Assembly: GCA_050084515.1 (NCBI GenBank)
Contig: CM114273.1
Span: forward strand, 31,992,001 to 32,056,000
DNA length: 64,000 nucleotides
Direction: 5' to 3'
Source: Blasia pusilla
Taxonomy: Eukaryota; Marchantiophyta; Marchantiopsida; Blasiales
Made by a program: the position numbers and the translations under genes. The notes below the pieces were generated by a model. The model worked only from the letters and a program-made list of their open reading frames with translations, did not search any database and had not been told where the DNA came from. This document shows positions 10,831 to 22,869 of this stretch, one piece after another. How positions within the stretch are numbered: the stretch's first letter is position 1; every line of letters begins with the position of its first letter.

Positions 10831-12560
10831 ATAACGACGTTGCATTCAAATAGCCCGCTGGCCCTCTATGCTATTGACACGGTAGAACTCTCCCTGTCGG
10901 CTAACTAAGATGTGATATTAGGATCAAGCCTCAGGCATGACTTGCCATGTTGTCACCATTGAGTACTCATGAAATAAGAACCAACTATGCCTTGCATTAT
11001 AGGGCTACCATACTATGCTTGATAGCCCTACAATAGAACCAACTTACCAAGTATATAGTGCTCCCATTTCTCCTTAAAGTACTCTACATAATTCCATGAG
11101 AAAGAAAGGTGAGTCTCTCTTGGTTTTGTTTCTTAGTTGTGGCAAAAATTTTGTAATTTCTTGCCCGCTTCAGTAGTGCAAGGTTACCAAAAGATATCTT
11201 ATTGTTGGGGATGTAGGATCTTAATTGGATCAGCATCATCCATTTGGTAATTCCAAGTTGGCTTTGCCAAGGTCATTCAAGAGTTGGAAGAGGGGGTGGC
11301 TTGGGAGACTCTAAGTCCAATTTGTTTTGGGAGTTGATATGGATTAGGCTTCATTTGCAAGCGCACCAATCTTGATCTCCAACAAACATATTGGAGAAGG
11401 TGCCATTGTTGAGTGACTCTTGGTCACAAGTGGTGAAAAATGGACATCAAGTCTATGTATGGATTAGACCAGCTATTTTATTGGATGTTGCGAGTGTTGA
11501 ATCGTATGTGCATCATCCACAACTTTGATGGAAAAAATTGATGCCGCATAAGGTGTTGATGAGGGCCTATGCTACAATGAAGAGAACCTCTCTCTTTTTT
11601 TTATTCAATTTTGGATCCTAGGCATTGATTGTAGGTATTGAGGCATAATGATCGGCCCCCATTGAGTATTGAATCAAAGGCATTTTAGAGCAAATTTTAC
11701 ATTGGTGAATTTTCTTTGCCTCTTCACATTTTATGATAGGCTTTTTTGGGATGATTTTCATTCAGTGGAGCCCAAAGTTTTGCAATAATTTCCTCAAGAG
11801 TGATAACAACACTATTTTTAACAAAGGTGCCTTAACGGTGTCGGCACCATATGCTTGGTAAAGCTATGGACCTAAATTGTGTTCCATGGATTATGAGCAT
11901 AGAATTGGCTAAACAACATCCGATGTGGTTGAGGCATATCATCTTTGAATCCTTATTAATCCTAAGATTGAATTCTATAATAATTTTTCTACTATAGAAT
12001 CATTACATGCACTCTCCATTCTCTCACAATAAAAATGACGAATAATAGTGCCAAGACGATCACTTCTTCATAAGCCCAATATCATCCATTCAAGAGTGAC
12101 AAGAGAAACTCAAGAAATGAAGTTTAAGGTGATGAATTTTTTAAGGTCCCTCCTCTTTGTATACTCACAAGGGATTCTTGACAGTACAAAATAAGGCTAA
12201 TCTTATCTTGTGCCATGTGGCTTCCTCTTAAGGCTGAGCAAATCCTATTTTGACAAAAGTAGATTACTTTTTACCTCCTCCTAAAATATCCTCATAAACC
12301 TATTTCATATCCTCCTTACTATCCTAGCAACCTACCAAGATTGCTTCATCTTTATCTTCATCAATATATCAACCCATTACTTTACTCTTTTATTTCTCAT
12401 ATGTAATTTATTACCTCTTTTCCTAAAATTGGGCCCGCATAAACGAGGCATTATAAATTGGTTTAAGCATGAAAATTTATTTTCCTAAGCTAATTTACAT
12501 AATACTTATAAAACTCTCTCTAACACTAATAAGAGAGGAATATATATAGTGGATCCTTTT
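10831..12560. other. non-coding stretch with the right arm of the inverted repeat at 11970-12255
   Basis: AT-rich, with no intact reading frame. The segment 11970-12255 is the reverse complement of the pieces at 8383-8590 and 9141-9230. Everything else is unassigned, probably old transposon sequence. Confidence 0.4.
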
Positions 12561-13084
12561 CCTACATAACACTACGTCCAACTCGCGTGGGTCTTGTGTG
12601 GGCTATGTGGGCCCGTATCGGACTAGGTACAAGAGGGGCACAGAAGGAGCCTTGGTCAGACGTGGGAGGATTGAGCTTAGGGACACGGGCGAGAATTGCA
12701 GTAGGGATGTGGGCCACGGTGCAAGAACGTGTGTGGGATCGGGTGCGGGATGGCATGTCCCGACTTGCATGGACAAGTCCATTTTTTTGCAACCATATCA
12801 ACTATCCGGGGCCTGCACCCAAGCTCTCCAAGCCCATAGCATAAACCCGGGCTCGGTAGCCCGCATCCATTTTGTAGCCCATCCTAAGCCTACATCAGTC
12901 CATCCTAGGCATGTAGGGTAGACTCAAGGCCCGTGTAAGGGCCGTAGCCACATCCTGCCACAAGCCGCGTGTAGGCTAGGTAAGGGCTCATAGCTCGCAC
13001 ACCCATTCAATCCTTACCTTGCCAAGCCTGCACTCGTTCTTGAGCCCGCATGGGCCATAGAGGTGCCAAAAAACCCCACGCAAG
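12561..13084. repeat. GC-richer dispersed repeat
   Basis: Contains phrases such as CATGGACAAGTCC and TTGTGCAACCTTG that recur at 21500-21600, 26200-26620 and 27180-27245. The reading frames here show no known domain. Probably leader or LTR material of a repeat family. Confidence 0.4.
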
Positions 13085-13420
13085 GGATCCGTTGGGCATG
13101 TCCGTTCTTGTGCAACCTTGGTTGCATTTCTCGGAAAGGTGAGTAAGGGAGTGTTGTATATCTTCCTTGATCGAGTACTGAGTCAATACCGTGCACTATA
13201 AGATTTACCAAGGCATCAAGTTTCACGACTTGTGTGATCATACATTAATCGACCATCCTACGTCATCTCGAGATCATCTTGAGGCGGATGGTCTAGCCAA
13301 GCGTATTGTTGAGACGATGAAGAGGTGATTTCGTTAGTATGGCTTGTAGATAGGTCACCTAGGAGATTGAGACCTCCAATTGCCATGGTTGGCAATGAGA
13401 TACACATTTAGAACGTATGC
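13085..13420 (+). mobile_element. decayed integrase fragment of the methyltransferase-gypsy family
   Basis: Reading the plus strand with frame changes gives FLDRVLS, a broken DHLEADGLAKRIVE, then GHLGD and LQLPWLAM. These match integrase residues of copy 1 (DHPEADGLAERVV, then GHLGDWDLQLPWLAM, 22590-22440). Orientation is opposite to the large copies. Several stops make it inactive. Confidence 0.7.
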
Positions 13421-13979
13421 ATCCTTTTCACCTACTTCTTGCTCTATGGACAAAGCCGGATATGTGTGTGGCAATTCATCATGACGCTAGTAAGGAGCTA
13501 AGCCCCAATGATCCTAATGTGTGGATGCAAGCATTTTTTCACAAGGTGCAGACGTTTCCGAGAGTCATGCCTAGGGCATTCTGAGATGCATTATCAAAAA
13601 ATAAGACACTATTCCAAACTAGTTTTGAAACCATGGATTCAAAATACACGACGGTCTAAGAGCAAATTAGAGCTATAGAACTCAAAAGACAATTCTTATT
13701 TAGTTGAACTCTTCCGCAGTCTTATGTTTGAGGTGGAATTCAAGGAGTCCTCTAAAAACTTGGTAAGTAAAATTCAACTAATAATTATACAGAATCTTGG
13801 TTTCAAGAGTGAAGAAAAATACTCGATTTAAAGGTATAAAAAACTATGAAAATGGGAACTGAAATTAAAACACACAAATTCCATTTCCCAACATCCGCAT
13901 CATTTTCACCGATTTTATCACCGATTTTCGCAAATACTAAGTATTTAATCTTTAATCACAAGTATTTCCAGAAAAAGTT
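13421..13979. other. non-coding stretch
   Basis: AT-rich, with no recognised gene. Confidence 0.4.
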
Positions 13980-14530
13980 TCTTTTCATGATTCTATCTTC
14001 TTCGAGTAGAGCAATCGGACTAGACTTCTTCCCATGAGTGATCCTTTTCGATGTATTTTTATCACTCCACCATAACTAACCGCCATGACCCATTGAGTGC
14101 GTAATAAATGCACGCACACACATACACTAAAGCGCTCACGTGATTGTAAAAGTGGAAACAAAACCATTTACTTTTGGAGAGGAAGGCTAAGATTCTTTGG
14201 ATCGAATGTCCACTTTACGTGTCTCTTTCTCTCCCTTTGGAGAGAAAAGGGAGAGAGAGAGAGAGAGGGAGACAGACACGTGAATGATGACATCAAATGA
14301 AGATAGGAAAACGCCTCCAAAGGCGAAGAGGACAAATTAAGATTCTTGAAGGTTGACTAAAAGTGCCCCTTTAGGAGAGAATCCGGATACGTGAAGTGTG
14401 AGATGACTCCAAAAATATCCGAAAGGAATTAGCGTCACTTCGGTTCATTGGAAGTTGGCATGGCTAAGAAAGATTCACTTATCCGACCAATCAAATTCCC
14501 TTAAAGGGGGCTAAACAAACTCGCTCTTTC
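13980..14530. repeat. dispersed ~550-bp repeat, copy 2
   Basis: Direct-orientation partner of 10230-10830. It contains a GA microsatellite near 14248-14268 that the first copy lacks. Confidence 0.65.
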
Positions 14531-15216
14531 TTTAGGCTCTTTTGCGTGCACACTTTCCATGTCTTAATGAGTCACCGAATTCTTCACAAGTGTTTATGAC
14601 TAATCCCTACTTTTTATGAGATTTAATTTCCTATCACTAATAGAATAGAATTCATATTGGACAAAGCCCCATGTTGAGGGGGAAGATTTTTGTTTGCGTA
14701 TGGACACACATGCCCCCCATATAATAGGTTTAGAGTATGAATTAGTCAATAAGCAGATTAATGAAAGGACATAGAAAACGTTGTCGTTTCTGAATTTTCC
14801 GTCGGTATATTTTTACTAGATGTGTGTGCAAGCACAAACACTAAATTAATAGTTCAAACTAAATTAGGAGTTATTTCATATAATTTGAGAAGACTATTTT
14901 TATTAAAGTCACTTAAATACAGAATTTTGGCCTTTGCCTCACGTCATACATACAATCTAGTGTGAGAAAGTAGTATACAATCCTCTAATTATAGTACAGA
15001 TTTTTTACCTAGCAGTTAAAGTGTGTAGAGTGTTGAATGAAAGTCATTTTTTAGGAAAATTTTAATTTTGTCACTCTTTACTCTTCATATTTTATGATAA
15101 TTTTTTAAATTTTCATTCATGAAGTTTTAATTTTGCATAATTCAATCACATGTGGACACGTGAGACATATGCGTTGTTGAAGTCACTTTTTCGTGGGCAA
15201 CCTTGAGTTTTGTGCC
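14531..15216. other. non-coding stretch
   Basis: AT-rich, with no gene seen. Confidence 0.4.
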
Positions 15217-15325
15217 AAGAAGGGATGTATAGTTTGGAACTTAAGCACATTTCTTACCATCTATTTAAGTTTATGATATTACCTCTTATCACTTGAAACT
15301 AATTTTATGGTTGAAGGCGGGGAAC
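15217..15325. repeat. ~109-bp direct repeat, left copy
   Basis: From CAAGAAGGGATGTATAG to GGGGAACTTTT, nearly identical to 17230-17340. The two copies bracket a GC-rich block. Confidence 0.85.
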
Positions 15326-17229
15326 TTTTCCACGCCCAAATGGAGAACCGAAAGCCCCACTAGAGACAACTCAAACCAAGGCACCTCACCTATGGATACC
15401 AACCAACGGAACAAGCATCAAACCGCAAGTGGCACTACCTATGGCATCCTGACGGCGTGGCAACCCCACCCCTTGACAACGTGTCCTCACGGAAAAAAGT
15501 ACGACTCACCAACTAATACTTGGTCTGTTGGCACCTCCTGCAGGTGAGAGGCAACCAAGCAACTCGAGTGCCGCTACAAAGCGGTGTCCTCGTATGAAAG
15601 CAATCACGAAGGTGTTCGTGACATCATACGTGCACAAACCTCCGGCCGCAATCTCGGAGAACGCCAGTGCCCGTCAAAGAGGGACATTTCCAAGGCATAT
15701 AGCGAGGTGGAAGTCACGGCAAAGCCGGAATGTCAACCGATGAACGATACTCCGCCAGGGGTCGGCCAAAGAGGGCCATGTCCATCATACCGAAAAAGCC
15801 GCCAGCAATCCCCTGAGAACGTCCAGTGCCCGGGCAAAGAGGGACGTCGGCGAGTAGCCGCTGTGCGGGAAGCCACGCGTAAAAAAGCCGGAATGTCAAC
15901 CGATGGACGAGGATGAAGCCTCCGGAGGGCATCGATGGCCCGAAGAAGGAGCCATGGCTGCCCAGGATCGCCGCTCCAGATCCGGGAAACCAGGTGGACT
16001 ACTACCTCGCGAATGCCACAAACTCACTCGCAGAGACTCCCAATCACCTCCTCGAAAGCGCCTCGACGCGTTATAACCTCTCTATGACCGGCCTTCCCTC
16101 CCGAGTGTAACGAAGACACCATCGTGGAAGGAGAAGTAGTAGGTACCACGAGAGCTCATCCATAGGATCAAGGGTGATCCTAGCGTAGGGGAAGGAGGAA
16201 TGCGTGGCGGAGGTCGTCCCGAATAGCATGGGGGATCCTATGAAACAACCTCGGGGGAAAACGGGTCTCAAGAGACCTATAATGCCTTCACTGGTGGGAC
16301 CTCAACCACTCCCATGCCTCAGAGGGGGCGATGATGCGAGAAGCACCGGAGAGCATCCATGGTCCATGGAGGGACCACCCATCCAAATCTATCAAAGTCG
16401 GGATGTTTAGCCGCTAAGTGGTTCAATTCTAACGAGTGAAGAATTCGGGACAACATGGGCATTTAGTATCCGACTAGGCGACCCACGGTCCCCACACGGG
16501 AGCCAATGCGGTCGAGGCATGGATGCAACTCACCAAGAAGAGGATATGGCCCTCCAATAAAATCGTCGACAATCCCCCTCAACACAGTCCTGTCATCCCC
16601 ATTCGAACGAGCGGTCTGGCAAACCACTCTCTTCCCGGCCCACGGTAATGCTCCCTCTAACATAAACTCACCTACCAACATCACCTAGGACTTCTAGTCC
16701 CAACCCTCCCAAAAATAAACTCATGAATACGTAGAGTTGCGATCATGGGCCCTTCGAGATAAAATAGATGAGAAGAAAAGTGTATGTAATGGAAGGGTAA
16801 CAAATACAAACGAGAATCGAACCAAAATGAGAAGCACATAGGACAAATACGACAAACAAGAAAGGACTTGGGAAAGGAGGGGAAGGGTGGGTGAGTAGAG
16901 GACGTTACCTTGAGAAATTTCTCCAAATGACAATAAGCTAAACCCTAATATTCACATTTGGAACCCTAATATGAACCGAATTCTAAAAAGATGAATAAAA
17001 ATAAAAATACTTCACGCCATGCAGCAAGGTCCGGATCAAAATGAAGCTCTCGTCACGCTCTCCGTTTCGACATGTAGCACGTCTCTTTTCGTCCCCTACG
17101 CCCTCCGTCCTTCCTCCCGCCGTCCCCGTCCATGCCTCTCGCCGTCCCCGCTGCTCCGTTGCATCCGTGGAGAAAGGAAGGACGCTGCTAAGAAGCGCTT
17201 TTCTATGCGTAGGAATGTCCTCCCCAGAG
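15326..17229. mobile_element. GC-rich block bounded by direct repeats, of unknown nature
   Basis: Composition differs sharply from the AT-rich flanks. Several short open frames exist on both strands (for example 15584-15916 plus and 16681-16926 minus), but none shows a known domain. The right boundary repeat is preceded by a purine run AAGAAGGGGA followed by TG, as a polypurine tract and LTR start would be, although the left copy also carries most of that run. A short non-autonomous LTR element or a duplication-flanked insertion are both possible. I cannot assign a function. Confidence 0.35.
15652..15908. repeat. two ~95-bp internal repeat units, ~160-bp period
   Basis: Both units carry a version of GAGAACG..CAGTGCCCG..AAAGAGGGAC and end in GCCGGAATGTCAACCGATG. 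Their starts are near 15655 and 15815. They lie inside the GC-rich block. Confidence 0.75.
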
Positions 17230-17340
17230 ATCGATCAAGAAGGGGATGTATAGTTTGGAACTTAAGCACATTTCTTACCATCTATTTAAGTTTATGATAT
17301 TACCTCTTATCACTTGAAACTAATTTTATGGTTGGAAAGG
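17230..17340. repeat. ~109-bp direct repeat, right copy
   Basis: Partner of 15217-15325, with one extra G in the purine run and a few changes near the end. Confidence 0.85.
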
Positions 17341-18259
17341 GGGAACTTTTTTCATATATATTGAAAAGGATGGGGAAAATGTTGACGATGGAAACACGCA
17401 TGAAAAACATGAAATATATAGTGGCGGTGTAGTGTTCTCCATCTCTTAGAATGTAAACAATATTGGTCTACACTATTGAAATTCTTGGCTCCCCAACACC
17501 TTGGGGGACTAGTTGTGATTGGCATATGTCCTTGAGAATTTTAGGGGGTAAAATATAGACATTTTATGTAATATTTAAGAATGAAAAATATACATACTAT
17601 GTATACCACTAGTTAAAATTAGTTTGGATATTTCTCCCATCAGTTCTCCCTTTAATTTTTTCCTTCGACCAATTTTGGCTTTAGAATTTGTTGGATTTCA
17701 AATCTCTCTTTTTATATTTTTTGGGTAACTATTCTTCATTGTGAATAGCTTAGTCTTAGTCCCACACTAGCAAGAACCCAAAAAGAAAATAATGATTTCC
17801 GATCAAAGTTGGGACAACCTCATAATTAGTACCAAGGCATAACATAGACTAAAATATTCACAAGACTAGGGAAGAGGGGGGAGCTTGAAACTCTCTCTTA
17901 AGACAATTGCAAGCTTTGAGCAAATTGTGGGAATAAGGCTAGTGGGCAAGAAATCTAAACCGGCCTTGATGGATGTAAAACCTTATGACTAGTCATGGTA
18001 AGGGAAAACATAGGCAAGATCAACCTTTAGACATTAGACCATGGAATATATTAAACATGAAGTTGGTAGCTAGGAGAGAGTTGGGAGATTCAAGATAGGA
18101 AGAACCAATCATGAGTCATCCCAAGGTCATTGTGAGTTCCCTTGTGAGTTCCAAGGAATGTCAAAACCCATGTTTCAATTGAATCGGAAACATGGGGATG
18201 GGATGACCTAGGAATGGAGACCAATGGATCCCTAGAAGAATTCCATAATTGTGTATAAG

Positions 18260-18261
<2 letters not shown>

Positions 18262-18291
<30 letters not shown>
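18262..18291. repeat. CT microsatellite
   Basis: About 14 CT units. Confidence 0.95.
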
Positions 18292-18293
<2 letters not shown>

Positions 18294-19049
18294 AATGTGG
18301 TTGGCTCCATATATGTAGAGCCAACCACGTCTTGTATTTGGAATGATTCAAGCTAAGGGATGGAATACATTTTAGAGAGCACCTTGAGATATTAGCCTCC
18401 GCAAATTGAATTTGGTCAGGGATTGGTCAAGGGGAAAGGCTCCCTACGATGAAGGGATGCCCTAGGAGAAACCTCATGTTGCTAGATGGCTTAAGCCAAC
18501 TTCACGAACTCAACCTCCGAAGAATCATAAGATGTGTGATTTTATTGGTCTTGATTGAAGACTTAACCTAAGTCTTCTTTTTTGCAAGGCTCAAGGTGGA
18601 GGGCTCTTTGCATGTGAAATAAGAGGATAGAACTCAAAATATTCCATCTTTTTTTGTTGATATTAGAAATGAATTAATTAAGATGGAAATTCTTCCAACT
18701 TGTACTCTTTCCTCACTTATGCAAAAAATACTTCCAAAAAATGAAGATTAAAAAGTCTTGGTGTCTATGTCCTTACACTACAAGTTTGAAAACTTAAAAA
18801 GAATTGGCGTGTGGTTAAGAAGGTTGGAATTGAAGGTTTAGGATGATACATAAGCCAATTTTTTGACTCGTTTAATTAAAAGATAGTGACTATATTTTTG
18901 GATATATAAAAAATATCAATGAAAATGAAACCCTTGTAGGAGAGAGAAAACATTGACTCAGCCGCCCCCCTTTTACAAAAGGATCACTAACTTTTCGCCC
19001 CCATTATGTTATGAAGGTTCTCCTTGACTTACAAAATTGGCTCTCATTC

Positions 19050-19078
19050 ATTCATTCATTATATATATATATATATAT
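19050..19078. repeat. TA microsatellite preceded by CATT units
   Basis: About 14 TA units directly after several CATT repeats. Confidence 0.95.
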
Positions 19079-19689
19079 CAATCAAGGCCACATGAATTAT
19101 TTATTTCCATTATATTTCCCATGGATACCTTATGGTCAAAGACCAAGCTAATCCATTAGTATCATTATAAATTCCTTCAAAGTCGCTCGTGAGTTGTCAT
19201 GCAAATCCCAACTAATGAATCAAAAAATTTAACTCTAACCATTATTACACTCTACAAGTTTAAGGCATTCTTCCATCCGATTTCACCACTAGGAGCTTAC
19301 ATATTTTTTGACTACTTGCAACATGGTCGAACAAACAAACTTGAAATTTGTGGGGGTGAATGAGATTTTCGTGAAAGGGGAGCCGCCAGACAAACACAAA
19401 ACATACTTATGCATCTCCTATTATTTTGGATAGATATAGACAACAAATGGATGCGTGTGCATGGCGCGGGCTAAGGATGAGCACCTTTGTTCTCACCCTT
19501 TAGTTAGAGATAACTAACTAATTACATGGGATGGGTGTCATAGTAGAGAACCACTTGGGAGAAGACAAATGCTGAAGTGAGATATGTTTAAAAGTTTTTC
19601 TTTAATACTAATATATAATAGATAGGAAATTTGTGAAAATTATATATAAAAAGGCACAAGAAAACTCAATAAATCGAAGTACGATTTTC

Positions 19690-20160
19690 TTACCAGGGGT
19701 ACCAGTAGTTGAAACCAGAATCAAAAGAGAATCCGAAAGGTAATACATACGCTGTATAGATGGCGGGAACTTCCATGATCCCTCTGAGCAGCAGCACGCT
19801 TACGCCTGCCAACCCAACAACGACGCATGTCACGACGATAGCGCATTTGAAAAGTACGGCACAGGCTACAATCGGACGAGTTTCCTCCCCCGTGGACCCA
19901 CCAGCACTGCACAAGTTGTACTCGGGCCGTACAAATCGTTCCTTACTATATCCAGTGATGTAACCGTGGGCCCCACGGGCCCACGCTGTCCAGATCCCGC
20001 ATCCCTTCAGTTCCCTTGCCACCTGAGAGCTGCGGTTCTGGTCGCATGTGGAGGGACTTTTCTCGTCCTTGGCGGAGGACGGGTCGGTCGGTGCGGCTGG
20101 CCACCGGCAACTTGCTGGCACGTTCACCCACCCGCTGCGAGAAAGAGACAGAACCGACAC
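19690..20160 (-). CDS. orphan reading frame with one membrane segment; possible first exon of an unknown gene
   Basis: An open frame of 156 residues starts with ATG at 20160. It stands out as GC-rich in AT-rich surroundings. The N-terminal half is polar and rich in Ser and Pro. Residues about 96-127 form a long hydrophobic segment (IVACAVLFKC to SVLLLRG) that could be a membrane helix. The C-terminus is aromatic (FNYWYPW). The stop codon lies inside CTG-GTAAGA, a textbook plant splice donor, so the frame may be an exon whose partner exons were not found. I recognise no family. It could be a captured gene fragment or a chance frame. Confidence 0.35.
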   Translation of the reverse strand: MSVLSLSRSGWVNVPASCRWPAAPTDPSSAKDEKSPSTCDQNRSSQVARELKGCGIWTAWARGAHGYITGYSKERFVRPEYNLCSAGGSTGEETRPIVACAVLFKCAIVVTCVVVGLAGVSVLLLRGIMEVPAIYTAYVLPFGFSFDSGFNYWYPW

Positions 20161-21289
20161 GTCATGTATGCTTGTATTCTCTCCGTATCTCCTTCGATGT
20201 TTATTAGGAGATTAAATATTCATGAAATTAGTGCGTCTGTCTCTTCCATGTGTATCTATACTACTAACAGAAAATCTCATGAGAATGATTTTTCTATTCG
20301 TCATTGGGACATGTCACGGTAATCATAAGAGAATATTATAATAGTGCAGAAAATGAAAAAATAATTTTGAATTTAGGATAGCATGGTTATCATACTCCCT
20401 ATATTATAGGCTAGTACCAAGTATTATAGATCATGTACGAAACATGGAAGGAAGTGAGGGAATAAGAGAGGGGGGAGGACAGTTAGGTAGAGCCCACATG
20501 AACAAATCCTTCCATAGGATAATAGAACGATCGAAAGTTCAAGGACGTGGATACGTCAACGGATCGCCACTTTATCCACACGTAATTTTGATACCAACAT
20601 TATTAATAAAGTAGGTCTAAGAAGTTCAGAATTTTCTTAGGTATTTGAAGAAAATTTTCGCAAGAAATCTTGAAAATTTTGAAACGTTATGAAATCTGGA
20701 AAATTTTGGTTTATTTTAGAATATTAGCCGGTGCATCTCAAGTAATTTTCCGACCCTGTTGTGAGGATAAAGGCAACATTTTCATGAGACTAGGATTCTC
20801 GTGACTATTATAGGATTTTAAGATGCTTAGAGAAAAGTCTTACAAAGAAATAAGTTCCGATAATTTTTTGAGACAAAAATATTTATGAGCATGTCTTTTT
20901 CTATTTTGAAAAAGTCATAAGTTTAAGCTTTGAAACTAAATTTATTACGAAGTCCAAAATAAAGTTTAAATTTGTTGTTAGTAAAATTCCTTGATTTATC
21001 ATTCCACTAAATTTGAGAGGTTCCATGGTGGGTTAGGAATAGAATCAATAGATTCTGAGTTCCAGTTGATACTATGCAATGCCCATTTCATATTTGTAGT
21101 GTGATGGAGATTCTCTTAGTTAATTTATGAAGAAATTAACTTAAAATCAATAATTTTGGATCATATTCATTTGAAATTGAAGGTCTCTCTAAGTAACTTA
21201 GGAAACTTTTATACCACAATGAACTAAATTATGAGTAAAACTGAAAATCCAGAGACCTTTGCTTGTAGTATGCACCCTATTATCATCAT
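20161..21289. other. AT-rich non-coding stretch
   Basis: No gene seen on either strand. Confidence 0.45.
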
Positions 21290-21774
21290 TGCACGGAACT
21301 TGTCTATCCATGGGACGCACATGTCTAGTATGTCTACATACATGTACAATAGGTTCCCGCCCGTGCTTTCTTATTATCCCAATGGCCCACACGCTGCCTC
21401 GCGATTGTGGGAACATGTGCAAGGCTCATATTACAAGGGATACAAGCAAGGATCAAATTGGTGTGCAACCTGCACAAGCCTTGTGGGCCTTATGGAGGCC
21501 TAGTCGCCAAAGTTGCATGTGGACAAAGTCCGTGTCCATGGACATGTCCATCTCTTTGGACTTATGTCCGTCCTATGGAAGGATATCACGTCCTTTAGGA
21601 TAGATCGATGAGATCTAGTAGAGCGTCTTCAAGAATATTGGAGGACAGGCCTAGGAGGTCGAGGATGACCTGTTGAGGCCCCGGGAAACCTGAGAGAGCA
21701 GGTTTCCCCTTCGTTTTGGCTCATTTGGAGCCATATTGAGGAACTTACTATTTTAGGTAAGTACCATTTTGAGC
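21290..21774. repeat. dispersed repeat flanking gypsy copy 1
   Basis: Contains CATGGACATGTCCATC and TGTCCGTCCTATGGAAGG. Related text recurs at 26200-26620 and 27180-27245, and more weakly at 12770-13110. Similar sequence on both sides of copy 1 suggests the retroelement landed in, or recombined with, this repeat family. Confidence 0.5.
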
Positions 21775-22128
21775 CTTCCTGTCATCCATGTCAGAGAAAA
21801 ATCACATCCATCGTCCCCAAGGAACCCTAGTGAGAGGTGGCGTCAGAGATGCCATATGCCAACCTCTCGAACAACCATCATAGACTAGCATCGTGGCCGC
21901 ACCACGGGCTGAACCACACAACATACAACGCAAGCCTGCAAGAACTACTGCTAAGCTCGGATCCAGTGTACCATCAATGTTAGGAAGGTGACATGATGCA
22001 CAATTACGCACATGGTCCTTCCATACCATACCATCGCGTCCCTCCAGCAAGAGAACACCGGATGGCAAAACGTCACGCACTCTCAAGATAGTACACCCTG
22101 CAGTCACATCCAATGTCGTCAATGGCAT
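21775..22128 (-). pseudogene. integrase C-terminus with GPY/F-like module and degenerate PHD finger, copy 1
   Basis: The segment LDVTAGCTILRV, GVLLLEGRDGMVWKDHVRN matches the post-catalytic module of copy 2. The PHD finger follows, but two zinc ligands are changed: the CDRC pair reads YDGC and HMMC reads HMAS. About 45 bp near 21815 are deleted relative to the inverted fragment at 25402-25950. It shows that the PHD finger belongs to the family and is not private to copy 2. Confidence 0.75.
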
Positions 22129-22129
22129 C

Positions 22130-22869
22130 TACTGCAAGTACACATAATCTCCTTGATGAAACCTCCGGATAGTTGGTCAATAACCACAATCCCGAATAGT
22201 CGCATACCTCAACGTATCCCGATGTTGCGCAATCGCCAAGTTCTCGAACGCCATGGGCATCACTCTCCAAAAAAACTCAGCCCTCTGAGAACATGCTCGC
22301 ATCCATACATCTAGGTCATCAAGGTCCAGCACCTCACCAGCATCTCGACGAATGGCCGCAGGTAAATCTGGCTCTCGGCCATAAAGTAGCAAGTACGGTG
22401 AAAAAGACGTTAGGGATGCCTGCCTGCTGCTTCTGTATCCCATCGCCAACCAGGGCAATTGGAGGTCCCAATCTCCTAGGTGACCTCTTTGCAAGCCATA
22501 CTTACGTAAACCCCTCTTCACCGTCTATACAACTCTCTCCGCTAATCCATCCGCCTCGGGATGATCTCGCGAAGTCGTACGATGGTCGATGAGCGCCTGA
22601 TCACACAAGGCCTGGAACTCACCGCGAAACTCGGTACCCTGGTCTGTCAACACCTCAGCCAGTGTGGCATAATGACTCAGCACTCTGTCAAGGAAGGCAT
22701 AAGCTACTCCCTCACTTGCTTTGTCAGGCAATGCAACCAACTCGATCCACTTCGAGAAGTGCTCAATCAGCACCAACACATAACGACTATGACGCTCCGT
22801 CAAAGGCAAAGGTCCTGCAAAATCCAAACTCCATCTATACCCTAAGCCCATGATCGGTAATGGATGCAA
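22130..22869 (-). pseudogene. integrase catalytic core, copy 1
   Basis: Retroviral-type integrase inserts element DNA into the host genome. The core begins at GLGYRWSLDFAGPL (first Asp, 22845-22800), continues through LTDQGTEFRGEF (second Asp, near 22640), and reaches DHPEADGLAERVV with the third acidic residue (near 22535). KRGLRKYGL, GHLGD and PWLAMGYR follow. The HHCC zinc domain is absent because of the deletion at 22870. A frame change lies near 22525. This copy keeps CGA (Arg) and CAA (Gln) codons where copy 2 has stops. Confidence 0.85.

Larger units (their letters stand above)
17341..19689. other. AT-rich non-coding stretch with two microsatellites
   Basis: No gene recognised on either strand. 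It contains a CT run (18262-18291) and a TA run (19050-19078). Confidence 0.45.
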
